The notes under the pieces: generated by a model
What the model saw: only the letters and a program-made list of their open reading frames with translations
Database searches by the model: none
What the model was told of the DNA's origin: nothing
Source of the DNA: Konateibacter massiliensis
GTDB lineage: Bacteria; Bacillota; Clostridia; Lachnospirales; Lachnospiraceae
Length of the DNA stretch: 64,000 nt
NCBI RefSeq assembly: GCF_900184995.1
Contig: NZ_LT860099.1
Location: forward strand, 458,268 to 522,267
Direction: 5' to 3'
Position numbers and translations under genes: made by a program
Shown: positions 55,199 through 63,842 of the stretch, piece after piece
Layout: each line of letters starts with the position of its first letter
How positions within the stretch are numbered: position 1 is the stretch's first letter

Positions 55199-55265
55199 AC
55201 CATCACTCCATTATTTTCGTCATTCAATGAAAAATCAGTTTGGCTGTTTCATTGTTATGGAGATT

Positions 55266-55400
55266 ATACCATAAATTCTAAGCTCGTGGAATACCTCACT
55301 AAGAATTTAGGTATATGTCTTGCTAAGCTCGAAAGAACCTCGCTAAGCGTGAGCAAAGATACCATAAATTCTAAGCTCGTGGAATACCTCACTAAGAATT
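55266..55400. repeat. 42-bp direct repeats upstream of xpt
   Basis: ATACCATAAATTCTAAGCTC and the 22 bases after it occur twice, at 55266-55307 and 55359-55400, 93 bases apart, identical by eye. Between them a diverged unit (CTAAGCTCGAAAGAACCTCGCTAAGCGTG) keeps the pattern. Each copy can fold (AATTCT with AGAATT). The copy nearest xpt ends in a TATAAT on the minus strand and may supply its promoter. Confidence 0.75.
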
Positions 55401-55438
55401 GTAATGTTTTGCTGAGAATTTAGTCGAATTGGTAAATA

Positions 55439-55456
55439 TAGTTAATATATTAACAT
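55439..55456. promoter_or_regulatory. Predicted Rex operator upstream of nfnAB
   Basis: TAGTTAA-TATA-TTAACAT matches 16 of 18 positions of the Rex consensus TTGTTAA-N4-TTAACAA, with a perfect 14-bp core palindrome. It lies 17 bases before a candidate promoter (TTGAAA 55473-55478, TATCAT 55496-55501). Confidence 0.7.
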
Positions 55457-55530
55457 TAACTGAAAGTCAATATTGAAATTTTTGCGATAATGAATTATCA
55501 TATATATAGTATCTAAGAAGGAGGATTTCT

Positions 55531-56421
55531 ATGTATAAAATAGTGAAAGCCGAAGAACTTGCTAAGAATATCTATCTTATGGAAGTTGAGGCAAAAAGAG
55601 TTGCACATTCCTGTAAACCGGGACAATTTGTTATTGTAAAGCTGGATGAGAAGGGGGAACGTATTCCGCTCACAATATGTGACTATGATAGAGAAGCAGG
55701 AACTATTACCATCGTGTTCCAAACCTTAGGAGCATCAACCCAGAGAATGGCTGAGCTTGGTGTAGGTGATAGCTTCAGAGATTTTTCAGGTCCGCTTGGA
55801 TGTCCTTCTGAGTTTCTTGACGAGAACATCGAAGAGTTAAAGAACAAAAAAATGCTGTTTGTAGCGGGTGGAGTTGGAACAGCACCGGTATATCCACAGG
55901 TAAAGTGGCTGCATGAGAACGGAATTGAAGCCGATGTTATTGTGGGAAGCAAATCAAAGGATATGCTTATCTTAGAAGAGGAAATGAAGGCAGTTGCCGC
56001 TAATTTATATATAACGACAGATGACGGTTCCTATGAGAGAAAAGGGTTAGTTACTGATGTTTTAAAGGACTTGGTTCAAAATCAGGGCAAAAAATATGAT
56101 GTAGTCGTTGCAATCGGACCGATGATTATGATGAAATTTGTTAGTTTATTAACAAAGGAACTCGAAATCCCTACGATTGTCAGCTTGAACCCAATTATGG
56201 TTGACGGTACAGGTATGTGTGGTGCCTGTCGTGTTACCGTTGGTGGACAGGTTAAATTTGCCTGTGTAGACGGTCCTGAGTTTGACGGACATTTGATCAA
56301 CTTTGACGAGGCAATGAAGAGACAGCAGATGTACAAATCTGACGAAGGACGAGCTGTCTTAAAGCTGGAAGAGGGCGAAACCCATCATGGCGGATGCGGT
56401 GAATGCGGAGGTGACGAATAA
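55531..56421 (+). CDS. nfnA: NADH-dependent ferredoxin:NADP+ oxidoreductase, subunit A
   Basis: FAD and [2Fe-2S] subunit of the electron-bifurcating transhydrogenase NfnAB, also annotated as sulfide dehydrogenase alpha. The 296 residues show GQFVIVKLDEKGERIPLTICDYD (flavin site), LFVAGGVGTAPVYPQVKWL (nucleotide site) and near the C-terminus MCGACRVTV with a further cysteine in FACVDGPEF, ligands of the iron-sulfur cluster. The tail HHGGCGECGGDE is cysteine-rich. AAGGAGG precedes the start; the stop overlaps nfnB by one base. Confidence 0.9.
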   Translation: MYKIVKAEELAKNIYLMEVEAKRVAHSCKPGQFVIVKLDEKGERIPLTICDYDREAGTITIVFQTLGASTQRMAELGVGDSFRDFSGPLGCPSEFLDENIEELKNKKMLFVAGGVGTAPVYPQVKWLHENGIEADVIVGSKSKDMLILEEEMKAVAANLYITTDDGSYERKGLVTDVLKDLVQNQGKKYDVVVAIGPMIMMKFVSLLTKELEIPTIVSLNPIMVDGTGMCGACRVTVGGQVKFACVDGPEFDGHLINFDEAMKRQQMYKSDEGRAVLKLEEGETHHGGCGECGGDE

Positions 56422-57806
56422 TGGATGTATTAAAGAAAGTACCTGTAAGAGAGCAGGATCCAAAGGTAAGAGCTGCAAACTTTGAAGAGGTTTGTTTAGG
56501 ATATAACAAAGAGGAAGCAATGGAGGAGGCAATTCGTTGCTTAAACTGTAAAAATGCAAAATGTATTGTCGGCTGTCCGGTTTCTATCGATATCCCTGCA
56601 TTTATTCAGCAGGTAAAAGCGGGAGAGATTGAGGAAGCGGCTAAGATTATCGGTAAGTCATCTGCACTTCCGGCTGTCTGTGGACGTGTATGCCCGCAAG
56701 AGTCACAGTGTGAAGGTGTATGTATCAGAGGAATCAAGGGTGAGCCGGTTTCCATCGGTAAGCTTGAGAGATTTGTGGCTGACTGGTCAAGAGAAAACAA
56801 CATTGAACCGGAAGCTCCAAAGCCTGCAAACGGCAAAAAGGTAGCAGTTATCGGTTCCGGTCCGGCAGGACTTACCTGTGCAGGGGATTTGGCAAAAGAA
56901 GGCTTTGACGTAACCATTTTCGAGGCACTTCATGAGCCGGGCGGAGTTTTGGTATATGGTATCCCAGAGTTTCGTCTTCCAAAGGAAACTGTTGTTAAGT
57001 ATGAAATTGACAACGTTAGAAAATTAGGTGTTAAGATTGAGACAAACGTAGTAATCGGTAAATCTACAACAATCGATGAGCTGTTAAACGAAGAAGGTTT
57101 TGATGCTGTATTTATCGGTTCCGGTGCCGGACTTCCTAAATTTATGGGAATTCCAGGCGAAAATGCAAACGGTGTATTCTCTGCAAATGAATATTTGACC
57201 AGAAACAACCTGATGAAGGCGTTTGTACAGGGCTATGACACACCAATTCTTGCCGGAACCAAGGTAGCGGTAGTCGGCGGCGGAAACGTTGCAATGGACG
57301 CTGCAAGAACAGCACTCCGCTTGGGCGCTGAGGTGCATATTGTATATAGAAGAAGTGAGGAAGAACTTCCGGCGAGAGTCGAAGAAGTTCATCACGCAAA
57401 AGAAGAAGGCATCATCTTTGACCTTCTGACCAACCCGATTGAAATTCTTGTAAATGAGAACGGCTGGGTTAAGGGAATGAAATGTGTGAAGATGGAGCTT
57501 GGCGAGGCGGACGCTTCTGGAAGAAGAAGACCGGTTGAGGTAAAGGGCTCTGAATTCGTAATCGACTTGGATACCGTTATCATGTCACTTGGAACCTCTC
57601 CAAACCCATTGATTTCTTCTACAACCGACGGTTTAGAGGTAAACAAATGGCAGTGTATCGTTGCCGACGAAGAGCATGGAAAGACGACCAAAGAAGGCGT
57701 TTATGCAGGCGGTGACGCCGTAACAGGTGCTGCTACGGTAATTCTTGCAATGGAGGCCGGTAAGGTTGGAGCGAAAGGTATTATTGAATATTTAAAGGAT
57801 AAATAA
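56421..57806 (+). CDS. nfnB: NADPH-dependent subunit of NfnAB (GltA-like)
   Basis: FAD and [4Fe-4S] subunit that exchanges electrons between NADPH, NADH and ferredoxin. The 461 residues have AIRCLNCKNAKCIVGCPVSIDIPAFIQQ and CGRVCPQESQCEGVC as cluster ligands, VAVIGSGPAGLTCAGDLAKEGFDVTIFEA (FAD), VAVVGGGNVAMDAARTALRLGAEVHIVYRRSEEELPAR (NADPH) and YAGGDAVTGAATVILAM. By sequence alone glutamate synthase small subunit is the alternative, but pairing with nfnA and absence of a large subunit favour NfnB. Confidence 0.9.
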   Translation: MDVLKKVPVREQDPKVRAANFEEVCLGYNKEEAMEEAIRCLNCKNAKCIVGCPVSIDIPAFIQQVKAGEIEEAAKIIGKSSALPAVCGRVCPQESQCEGVCIRGIKGEPVSIGKLERFVADWSRENNIEPEAPKPANGKKVAVIGSGPAGLTCAGDLAKEGFDVTIFEALHEPGGVLVYGIPEFRLPKETVVKYEIDNVRKLGVKIETNVVIGKSTTIDELLNEEGFDAVFIGSGAGLPKFMGIPGENANGVFSANEYLTRNNLMKAFVQGYDTPILAGTKVAVVGGGNVAMDAARTALRLGAEVHIVYRRSEEELPARVEEVHHAKEEGIIFDLLTNPIEILVNENGWVKGMKCVKMELGEADASGRRRPVEVKGSEFVIDLDTVIMSLGTSPNPLISSTTDGLEVNKWQCIVADEEHGKTTKEGVYAGGDAVTGAATVILAMEAGKVGAKGIIEYLKDK

Positions 57807-57825
57807 GTTTTAATCCAAAAGAAAA

Positions 57826-57871
57826 GGGCTGCTGTCAAGGTTTATTGACGGCGGTCCTTCTTTACACTTTT
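57826..57871 (+). terminator. Intrinsic terminator of nfnAB
   Basis: GGGCTGCTGTCAA pairs along its length (with G-T pairs) with TTGACGGCGGTCC, followed by TTCTTTACACTTTTTT. Confidence 0.85.
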
Positions 57872-57891
57872 TTACTGAAAGGAGGAGCACA

Positions 57892-58635
57892 ATGGAAAAA
57901 GCATATGGGATTTGGGCAGATTCTATCAATAAAAGCTATGGGAAACGCCAAGTATTGTATGAGGTATCATTAGCAATCCCAGAAGGAAAAATATATGGGC
58001 TGCTCGGTCCGTCTGGCTGTGGAAAGACAACACTCGTAAAGATTATTTCCGGTATCTTAACGCCTGATAAGGGAACGGTAATGGTAAACAATCAGAGGAT
58101 GCCTTCCCTGGAAATTATGGGACAGATTGGTTATATGGCGCAGGCGGCAGCACTTTATCCGACTCTTACCGGATATGAAAACCTCAAATTTTTTGGCAGA
58201 CTGTACGGATTGAAAGGAAAAGAATTAAATGAGCGTATCTCTCATGTGGCTGCTTTGGTTAATTTGACAGATGATCTGCAAAGAAGGGCTGACAATTATT
58301 CGGGCGGAATGAAGCAGAGACTTTCGCTTGGCATTGCACTGCTTCCAAATCCTAAGGTATTGATTTTGGATGAGCCTACCGTGGGAATCGATCCGTTGCT
58401 GAGACAGGATATCTGGTCTGAGTTATATTCACTTTCTGAGCAAGGAGTTACCATTCTTGTCACCACCCATGTTATGGATGAGGCTGAGCGCTGTCATGAA
58501 CTTGCCATGATGCGAAACGGACAGATTTTGGCAACAGGTACGGCGGCTGAATTAAAGCATACGGCGGGAGCAGACACATTTGATGAGGCGTTTATATTTT
58601 TTAGCAACGCAAAAAGGGGTGGTGTAAATGAATAG
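57892..58635 (+). CDS. ABC transporter ATP-binding protein
   Basis: 247-residue ATPase of a drug- or lipid-type ABC-2 exporter: Walker A LLGPSGCGKTTLVK, signature YSGGMKQRLSLGIALLPNPK, Walker B VLILDEPTVGIDP and the switch region TTHVMDEAERC. AAAGGAGG precedes the start. The end overlaps the permease gene by eight bases. Confidence 0.92.
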   Translation: MEKAYGIWADSINKSYGKRQVLYEVSLAIPEGKIYGLLGPSGCGKTTLVKIISGILTPDKGTVMVNNQRMPSLEIMGQIGYMAQAAALYPTLTGYENLKFFGRLYGLKGKELNERISHVAALVNLTDDLQRRADNYSGGMKQRLSLGIALLPNPKVLILDEPTVGIDPLLRQDIWSELYSLSEQGVTILVTTHVMDEAERCHELAMMRNGQILATGTAAELKHTAGADTFDEAFIFFSNAKRGGVNE

Positions 58636-59686
58636 AATCAATACGCTTGCTTTTCGCATTGTAGCGCAGCTTCGGCATGACAAGAGGACAATGGCACTTA
58701 TTTTATTTGCGCCGATTATCGTACTTGTCATGATATACTCTATACTAGGTAACGATGATGTGACTTATAAGATCGGTATTATTTCGGCACCGGAGTCTTA
58801 TGTCACGCAATTGACGGAAAACGAAGATATTTCAGTAGAAAGCATAGATTTTTCCGAAGCGGATAGGGAAAATGCGATAGATGCTATAAAAGCAGAAGAG
58901 ATTGCGGCGGCTGTTTATGTGTCAGATGACCTTGCAAGTATAGACGTTTATCTGGACGGGACAAACACTACAACCGCAAAACAGGTTATCGCAGTAATTA
59001 AAAGCTCTCTAAACCTCACTTTGCGGGCAAATTCTCCGATTGCACTGTCAGAGGCTGCGGTTGCAACAAACTATATCTATGGTTCCGAGAATACAAGCAA
59101 CTTTGACAACTTTGGTACGCCAATGATTGGAATTATCATTTTCTTTTTTGTATTTTTGATTGGCGGCATTAACTTTTTAGGAGAACGAAGCTCGGGAACT
59201 TTGGAAAAAATGCTTTCTACGCCAATTAGACGAGGAGAAATTGTCGTTGGCTATGTGATAGGCTTTAGTATTCTTGCGCTGCTTCAAACTGTAATTTTAA
59301 CACTGTTTGTTGTGTATGTGCTGAACGTGACTGTGGTTGGAAGCATTTGGTATGTGCTTCTTATCAACCTTTTGACCGCTCTTATGGCATTAACGCTAGG
59401 AATGTCGATTTCCTGCCTGGCTTCCAGTGAATTTCAGATGGTGCAGTTTATTCCGATTGTCATTATTCCGCAGATTTTTCTTTGCGGATTATTTGATCTG
59501 ACTTCCGGCTGGGAGGTCTTTAGCAAATTCATGCCGCTCACCTATTCAGTCGATGCGCTCCGTGAGGTGATGCTTCACGGAAATGGTATCGAAACTATCT
59601 GGTTGGATTTACTTGCGATACTAGGCTTTTCTGCAATTTTTATGTTGCTCAATATTTCTTTTTTAAGAAGACAGAGGAGCATATAA
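58628..59686 (+). CDS. ABC-2 permease (YhgE/YadH-like exporter)
   Basis: 352-residue membrane partner: one N-terminal helix (about 22-42), a 130-residue extracytoplasmic domain, then five helices from about 175. INFLGERSSGTLEKMLSTPIRRGEIVVGYVIGF is the ABC-2 permease signature and LPLTYSVDALREVMLHG-like residues near 300 are typical. Substrate unknown; drug export is a guess by family. Confidence 0.88.
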   Translation: MNRINTLAFRIVAQLRHDKRTMALILFAPIIVLVMIYSILGNDDVTYKIGIISAPESYVTQLTENEDISVESIDFSEADRENAIDAIKAEEIAAAVYVSDDLASIDVYLDGTNTTTAKQVIAVIKSSLNLTLRANSPIALSEAAVATNYIYGSENTSNFDNFGTPMIGIIIFFFVFLIGGINFLGERSSGTLEKMLSTPIRRGEIVVGYVIGFSILALLQTVILTLFVVYVLNVTVVGSIWYVLLINLLTALMALTLGMSISCLASSEFQMVQFIPIVIIPQIFLCGLFDLTSGWEVFSKFMPLTYSVDALREVMLHGNGIETIWLDLLAILGFSAIFMLLNISFLRRQRSI

Positions 59687-59689
59687 GGA

Positions 59690-59737
59690 AACAACAGGTT
59701 TTCTATGAATTTTAGTTATCATAGAAAACCTGTTGTT
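59690..59737. terminator. Bidirectional hairpin between convergent genes
   Basis: AACAACAGGTTTTCTATGA (59690-59708) pairs over 19 bp with its complement ending at 59737. It lies between the exporter permease and the ABC-F gene; T tracts are short. Confidence 0.7.
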
Positions 59738-59751
59738 ATATTGGGGACGGA

Positions 59752-61665
59752 TTACTGTGCCAGTTCCTCCCACTTTTCATAAAGCTCCAGCAATTCCTCT
59801 TCAATTGCTGTCTTTTCATTATTTAATTCCACAAGCTTTGCCACGTTCGTGCAAATATCAGGCTGGACAATCAAGTCATCAATCACGGAATTTCGCTCCT
59901 CCAACTCATGGATTCTCTTTTCAGTTTTGGCGAGCTCATTTTCACGTTTTCGATTTCTTGCCTGTTCTTCCTTTTGCTGTTTCCAGTCCAGCTTGGAGGC
60001 ATTGTCCTCAGACGAAGCAGCTTCAACAGCAACGTTCGAGCCGGCATATATCTTTGTCAACTCCTCGCGTTTTTCCATATAATAGTCGTAATTTCCAATG
60101 TAATTGACAAGCGTGTTATGTGTTAAATCTAGTATTCTTGTAGCTGTTTTATTGATAAAATAACGGTCGTGGGAGACAAATAAAACAGTGCCGGTATAGC
60201 TGTTTAAGGCAGATTCCAAAATTTCCTTTGAGGTGATGTCCAAATGGTTGGTCGGCTCATCGAGAATCAAAAAGTTTGCTTCCGAAAGCATAAGCTTTGC
60301 CAGAGACACGCGCCCGCGTTCACCACCGCTTAAATCCTTAATCCGCTTAAACACATCGTCATTCGTAAAAAGGAAAGCAGCCAGCACATTTCGAATCTGG
60401 GTGTTTGTCAAATTCGGATAGGCATCAGAGATTTCTTCAAACAGTGTCTTGTCCTTATTTAACACATTATGTTCCTGATCATAGTAGCCGATTTTCACCT
60501 TGGAGCCTAGCTTGATTTCCCCCTTATCAGCAGAGATAATGCCATTAATAATCTTAAGAATGGTCGTTTTGCCGGTTCCGTTGTTACCAATTAAGGCAAT
60601 CCGCTCGCCGCGCTTGATATCAAAATTAATATTTTCAAAGAGTGAGAGAGGAGGAAACGCCTTAGAAAGTCCCTCTACATCTAGTACATCATTTCCGCTT
60701 ATGACCTGCGGCTCCAGTTGAATATTCATCTTGTCATTAATCTCTGTCGGCTTGTCTAGCACGTCGATTTTGGCAAGCATTTTTTCGCGGCTTTCTGCGC
60801 GTTTGATGGACTTTTCGCGGTTGAAGGATTTCAACCTTGCAATGACCTCTTCCTGATGCTTGATTTCGCGTTGCTGGTTTATATAGGCTTTGATTTCAGC
60901 CTCACGGACAGCAGCCCTTTTTTCGGCGTAAGCCGTGTAGTTGCCGGAAAAGACTTTTCCGTTTCCAGAGTCAAGCTCGATAATTTTGGAGACAACCTTA
61001 TCAAGAAAATAGCGGTCATGCGCCACAATAACAACAGCACCGCTATAGTTTAACAGGAAGGTTTCCAACCATGCAATTGACTCCATATCCAAATGGTTGG
61101 TCGGCTCATCGAGCAAAATAATGTCCGGTTTCGAAACAAGAAGCTTACCAAGAGATACACGTGTTTTTTGCCCGCCGGACAAAGAACTGACAAGCTTGTC
61201 AAAGTCCTGCTCCGAAAAGCCCAAGCCCTTTAAAATTCCGGTTACCTCACTTTTATAGGCATAACCGTTTTTTAAGTCAAATTCATGAACAGCTCTGTTG
61301 TAGGAGTTGAGCATCTCGGTAAGCTCGGCGCCTTCCTTCGAGCGCATTTCCTCCTCCAGCGTCCGGATTTTATTTTCAAGCTGAATCACATCAGCCTTTG
61401 TCTCCAAAATTTCCTCATAAATGGTACGGGAGGTTGACAAATCCTGATGCTGCGCCAAATAGCCAATCGATTTTCCTTTTGCTAAAATAACTTCCCCCGA
61501 ATCAGGCGGAAGCTGGTTCATAATTATTTTAAGCAGGGTGGTTTTTCCCGCCCCGTTAATTCCAACAATAGCAGCCTTTTCCCTGTCATTGATATGAAAG
61601 GAAACTTCTTTCAGTATTTCTTCCGTTCCAAAGGCTTTTGATATATTTTGACATGCTAAAACCAT
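59752..61665 (-). CDS. ABC-F family ATPase
   Basis: Soluble protein with two ABC domains and no membrane part, 637 residues. Such proteins act on the ribosome, either in translation or in antibiotic protection. Domain 1: Walker A GINGAGKTTLLK, signature SSLSGGQKTRVSLGK, Walker B IILLDEPTNHLD. Domain 2: GNNGTGKTTILK, DLSGGERGRVSLAK, FLILDEPTNHLD. The inter-domain linker is long and charged (about 235-320, KSFNREKSIKRAESREKM). A C-terminal coiled coil (about 545-637) puts it nearest to YdiF/Uup rather than EttA. Confidence 0.92.
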   Translation of the reverse strand: MVLACQNISKAFGTEEILKEVSFHINDREKAAIVGINGAGKTTLLKIIMNQLPPDSGEVILAKGKSIGYLAQHQDLSTSRTIYEEILETKADVIQLENKIRTLEEEMRSKEGAELTEMLNSYNRAVHEFDLKNGYAYKSEVTGILKGLGFSEQDFDKLVSSLSGGQKTRVSLGKLLVSKPDIILLDEPTNHLDMESIAWLETFLLNYSGAVVIVAHDRYFLDKVVSKIIELDSGNGKVFSGNYTAYAEKRAAVREAEIKAYINQQREIKHQEEVIARLKSFNREKSIKRAESREKMLAKIDVLDKPTEINDKMNIQLEPQVISGNDVLDVEGLSKAFPPLSLFENINFDIKRGERIALIGNNGTGKTTILKIINGIISADKGEIKLGSKVKIGYYDQEHNVLNKDKTLFEEISDAYPNLTNTQIRNVLAAFLFTNDDVFKRIKDLSGGERGRVSLAKLMLSEANFLILDEPTNHLDITSKEILESALNSYTGTVLFVSHDRYFINKTATRILDLTHNTLVNYIGNYDYYMEKREELTKIYAGSNVAVEAASSEDNASKLDWKQQKEEQARNRKRENELAKTEKRIHELEERNSVIDDLIVQPDICTNVAKLVELNNEKTAIEEELLELYEKWEELAQ

Positions 61666-61815
61666 AGTAAATATCCTTTCTGTCTGTATGAATAACGCAA
61701 TATAACCCAGTATTATTATACAGGAAATACAATAAATTGCAATTACCTAGCTTGAAATTAAATCGTTAAGTGAGACGTTTATTGCGTTGATTTTGACAAG
61801 TTTGGAGGTGGAGCA

Positions 61816-61872
61816 ATGCTTTACAAGTCAAAGAGAGAATTTCTAAACAAACCTAGAATTATAATTGATTGA
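61816..61872 (+). pseudogene. Possible gene start remnant, 18 codons
   Basis: MLYKSKREFLNKPRIIID then stop, preceded six bases upstream by a strong GGAGGT. I do not recognise it. A good ribosome site before such a short frame, next to an A+T-rich accessory gene, suggests the cut 5' end of a lost gene or a leader peptide. Chance is possible. Confidence 0.3.
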
Positions 61873-61896
61873 ATTTGTAAAATAGTGTAATATAAT
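61869..61896 (+). promoter_or_regulatory. Predicted promoter of the accessory gene
   Basis: TTGAAT (61869-61874), 16 bases, TATAAT (61891-61896), 47 bases before the start codon, within very A+T-rich DNA. Confidence 0.5.
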
Positions 61897-61943
61897 TTTA
61901 TACTAATTATAATATTTATTATATTAAGGAGGAGTAAATTAAA

Positions 61944-63842
61944 ATGAGGAATTCAAATAACTTAAAAACATTGACAAGTCTTGCACTTATAGAGACACAG
62001 TTGTTATCACAAGATTATTTATCAACATTTTTACCATTTATTGCAACTCTTGTTATTAAAAAGGAATACGAATTTATAGATTTAGGTATTATTGTGCAAG
62101 ATTTTAAAGAGGAGTATGGGATTAGTGTTCCAAGAGCACCGATGCAATCCATTCTTTCAAAAGCAGTATCCACAGGTTTAATTATTCATTCACAAGATGG
62201 AAGATTTTTACCTGTTGTATCAGAAATGCAAAAAATATCTTTCTTAAGTGGGCAAAGTGAAAGCAATAATCAAATACAAATTATACTTAGTGGATTTATA
62301 GAGTTCGTCCTAAATAAACATAATATTACTATTGATCAAAGTGAGGCAGTAGATATTTTTATTAATTTTCTTGATGAATACTCACCTCAAGCAGTCTCAA
62401 GTAGAGAATATGATAGTGCTAATAATGAAAAATTTTTATCAAATAAAAATTTGTATTTGATGGGGGAGTTTATTCAATCAACGATTTCTACAAACTTTTT
62501 ATTATTTGAGACTATTCGTAAATTATCTATGTCTTATCTTATAACAACAGCTCTAACTTTTGATGAACCAGTGGAAACTAGAACAAAAGAATTATCTGGA
62601 TTAACAATTTATTTAGATACTCCTATTGTACTGAGATTACTTGGACTTCAAACAGAAGAATTGCAACTTGCATATAAAGAAATGTTTGATAATTTTAAAT
62701 TAACTATTAATCCAACGTTAATGATTTTTCAACACACATTAGATGAAATTTCTGGGATTATTTCAGATTGTGCTAATTGGATTGATAATGCTGCTTATAA
62801 TCCAATATATGCTAATCCTGCATTATTAAATTTTGTAAAGAAAAAATTTAGTAAAACTCAAGTAGAACTATATAAATCAACATTGGAAGGAAAATTACTA
62901 GACATAGGAATTGAAATAGATAATAATGAATATTATCAAATTTTAAATAAAAGTTCACAAATTGATATAATTAAACTAGAAAAAAAATTAGTTGATGCAT
63001 ATACTCAAAATAATCCACAATATGATGTGATTAGGAATAAAAATTCAATAGATTATGATATCCGTTCTGTTGAGAATATTATTAAGCTTTGGGGGACAAA
63101 ATCATCAAAATCATATAGCCGTTTAGGATATTTATTTATAACCAATAATTCCACACTTGCTTATGTTAGTCGAAAATTTACATCAGAATATTGGTGGGAT
63201 GGAAAAAATCACAAAGCACCATGTATTACAGATTATTATTTAGGGACTATGGTTTGGTTAAGTACTCCTGCTAATAAAATCGAAAGTGTTAGTAAATTAA
63301 AATTAATAGCAGACTGCAGTGTAGCCACAACTCTTTCTAGAGAGGTTATGGAAAAGTTTTCAAATGAATTGAAAAAGCTACAAAACGAAAAAGGAATTGA
63401 AAATGGGGACTATTTGCTTATACGTAAATATGCTTATGAAAAGAATTATTTACAAAATCTTACACTAAATGAAGAAATGGCTTTTAAAGATGATATTCTT
63501 GAACAATTATTAGAGGATATTAAGGCGGACATACAAAAACCATTTGTTGAAACTATTAAAGAAAAAGAATTACAAATTAATAGTTTGGTAAATGAGAAAG
63601 ATGAACAATACAAGATTATAAAGTCATTAGAACACGAGAAGGAAAAAGAACTAGTAACACAAAATGCAGTGCAAAAAGAGATTGAAGAACTTGCCGATAA
63701 AGCCACAAAGCGAATGATTAATACTTTTGCTCCTATATCCTTTGCTATATTTGCATTTATTACTGTTATATTACAAGTTACCCCAACATTTTCAAATTTA
63801 ACTTCTTTTATAAAAGTAATAGTGATGTTAGAATTTAAATAG
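61944..63842 (+). CDS. Putative membrane-anchored PIN-like protein, accessory gene
   Basis: 632 residues, no named family recognised. Base composition is far more A+T-rich than the neighbours, which points to transfer. The N-terminal 90 residues look like a helical winged-helix type (IIVQDFKEEYGISVPRAPMQSILSKAVSTGLI). Near 218-232 LTIYLDTPIVLRLLG resembles the first strand of PIN nucleases; HTLDEISGII (about 265) and LFITNNSTLAYVSRKF (about 395) are in the order of the other PIN motifs, though the usual TxD is TNN. Residues about 535-605 form a coiled coil and 607-630 a membrane helix. It may be a defence effector; this is inference. AAGGAGG precedes ATG 61944. Confidence 0.65.
   Translation: MRNSNNLKTLTSLALIETQLLSQDYLSTFLPFIATLVIKKEYEFIDLGIIVQDFKEEYGISVPRAPMQSILSKAVSTGLIIHSQDGRFLPVVSEMQKISFLSGQSESNNQIQIILSGFIEFVLNKHNITIDQSEAVDIFINFLDEYSPQAVSSREYDSANNEKFLSNKNLYLMGEFIQSTISTNFLLFETIRKLSMSYLITTALTFDEPVETRTKELSGLTIYLDTPIVLRLLGLQTEELQLAYKEMFDNFKLTINPTLMIFQHTLDEISGIISDCANWIDNAAYNPIYANPALLNFVKKKFSKTQVELYKSTLEGKLLDIGIEIDNNEYYQILNKSSQIDIIKLEKKLVDAYTQNNPQYDVIRNKNSIDYDIRSVENIIKLWGTKSSKSYSRLGYLFITNNSTLAYVSRKFTSEYWWDGKNHKAPCITDYYLGTMVWLSTPANKIESVSKLKLIADCSVATTLSREVMEKFSNELKKLQNEKGIENGDYLLIRKYAYEKNYLQNLTLNEEMAFKDDILEQLLEDIKADIQKPFVETIKEKELQINSLVNEKDEQYKIIKSLEHEKEKELVTQNAVQKEIEELADKATKRMINTFAPISFAIFAFITVILQVTPTFSNLTSFIKVIVMLEFK

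Noticed and set aside
55199..55530. CRISPR array suggested by repeated 42-bp units
   Set aside because: Only two exact units with one diverged copy, and the spacing holds related sequence rather than unique spacers; no cas genes.
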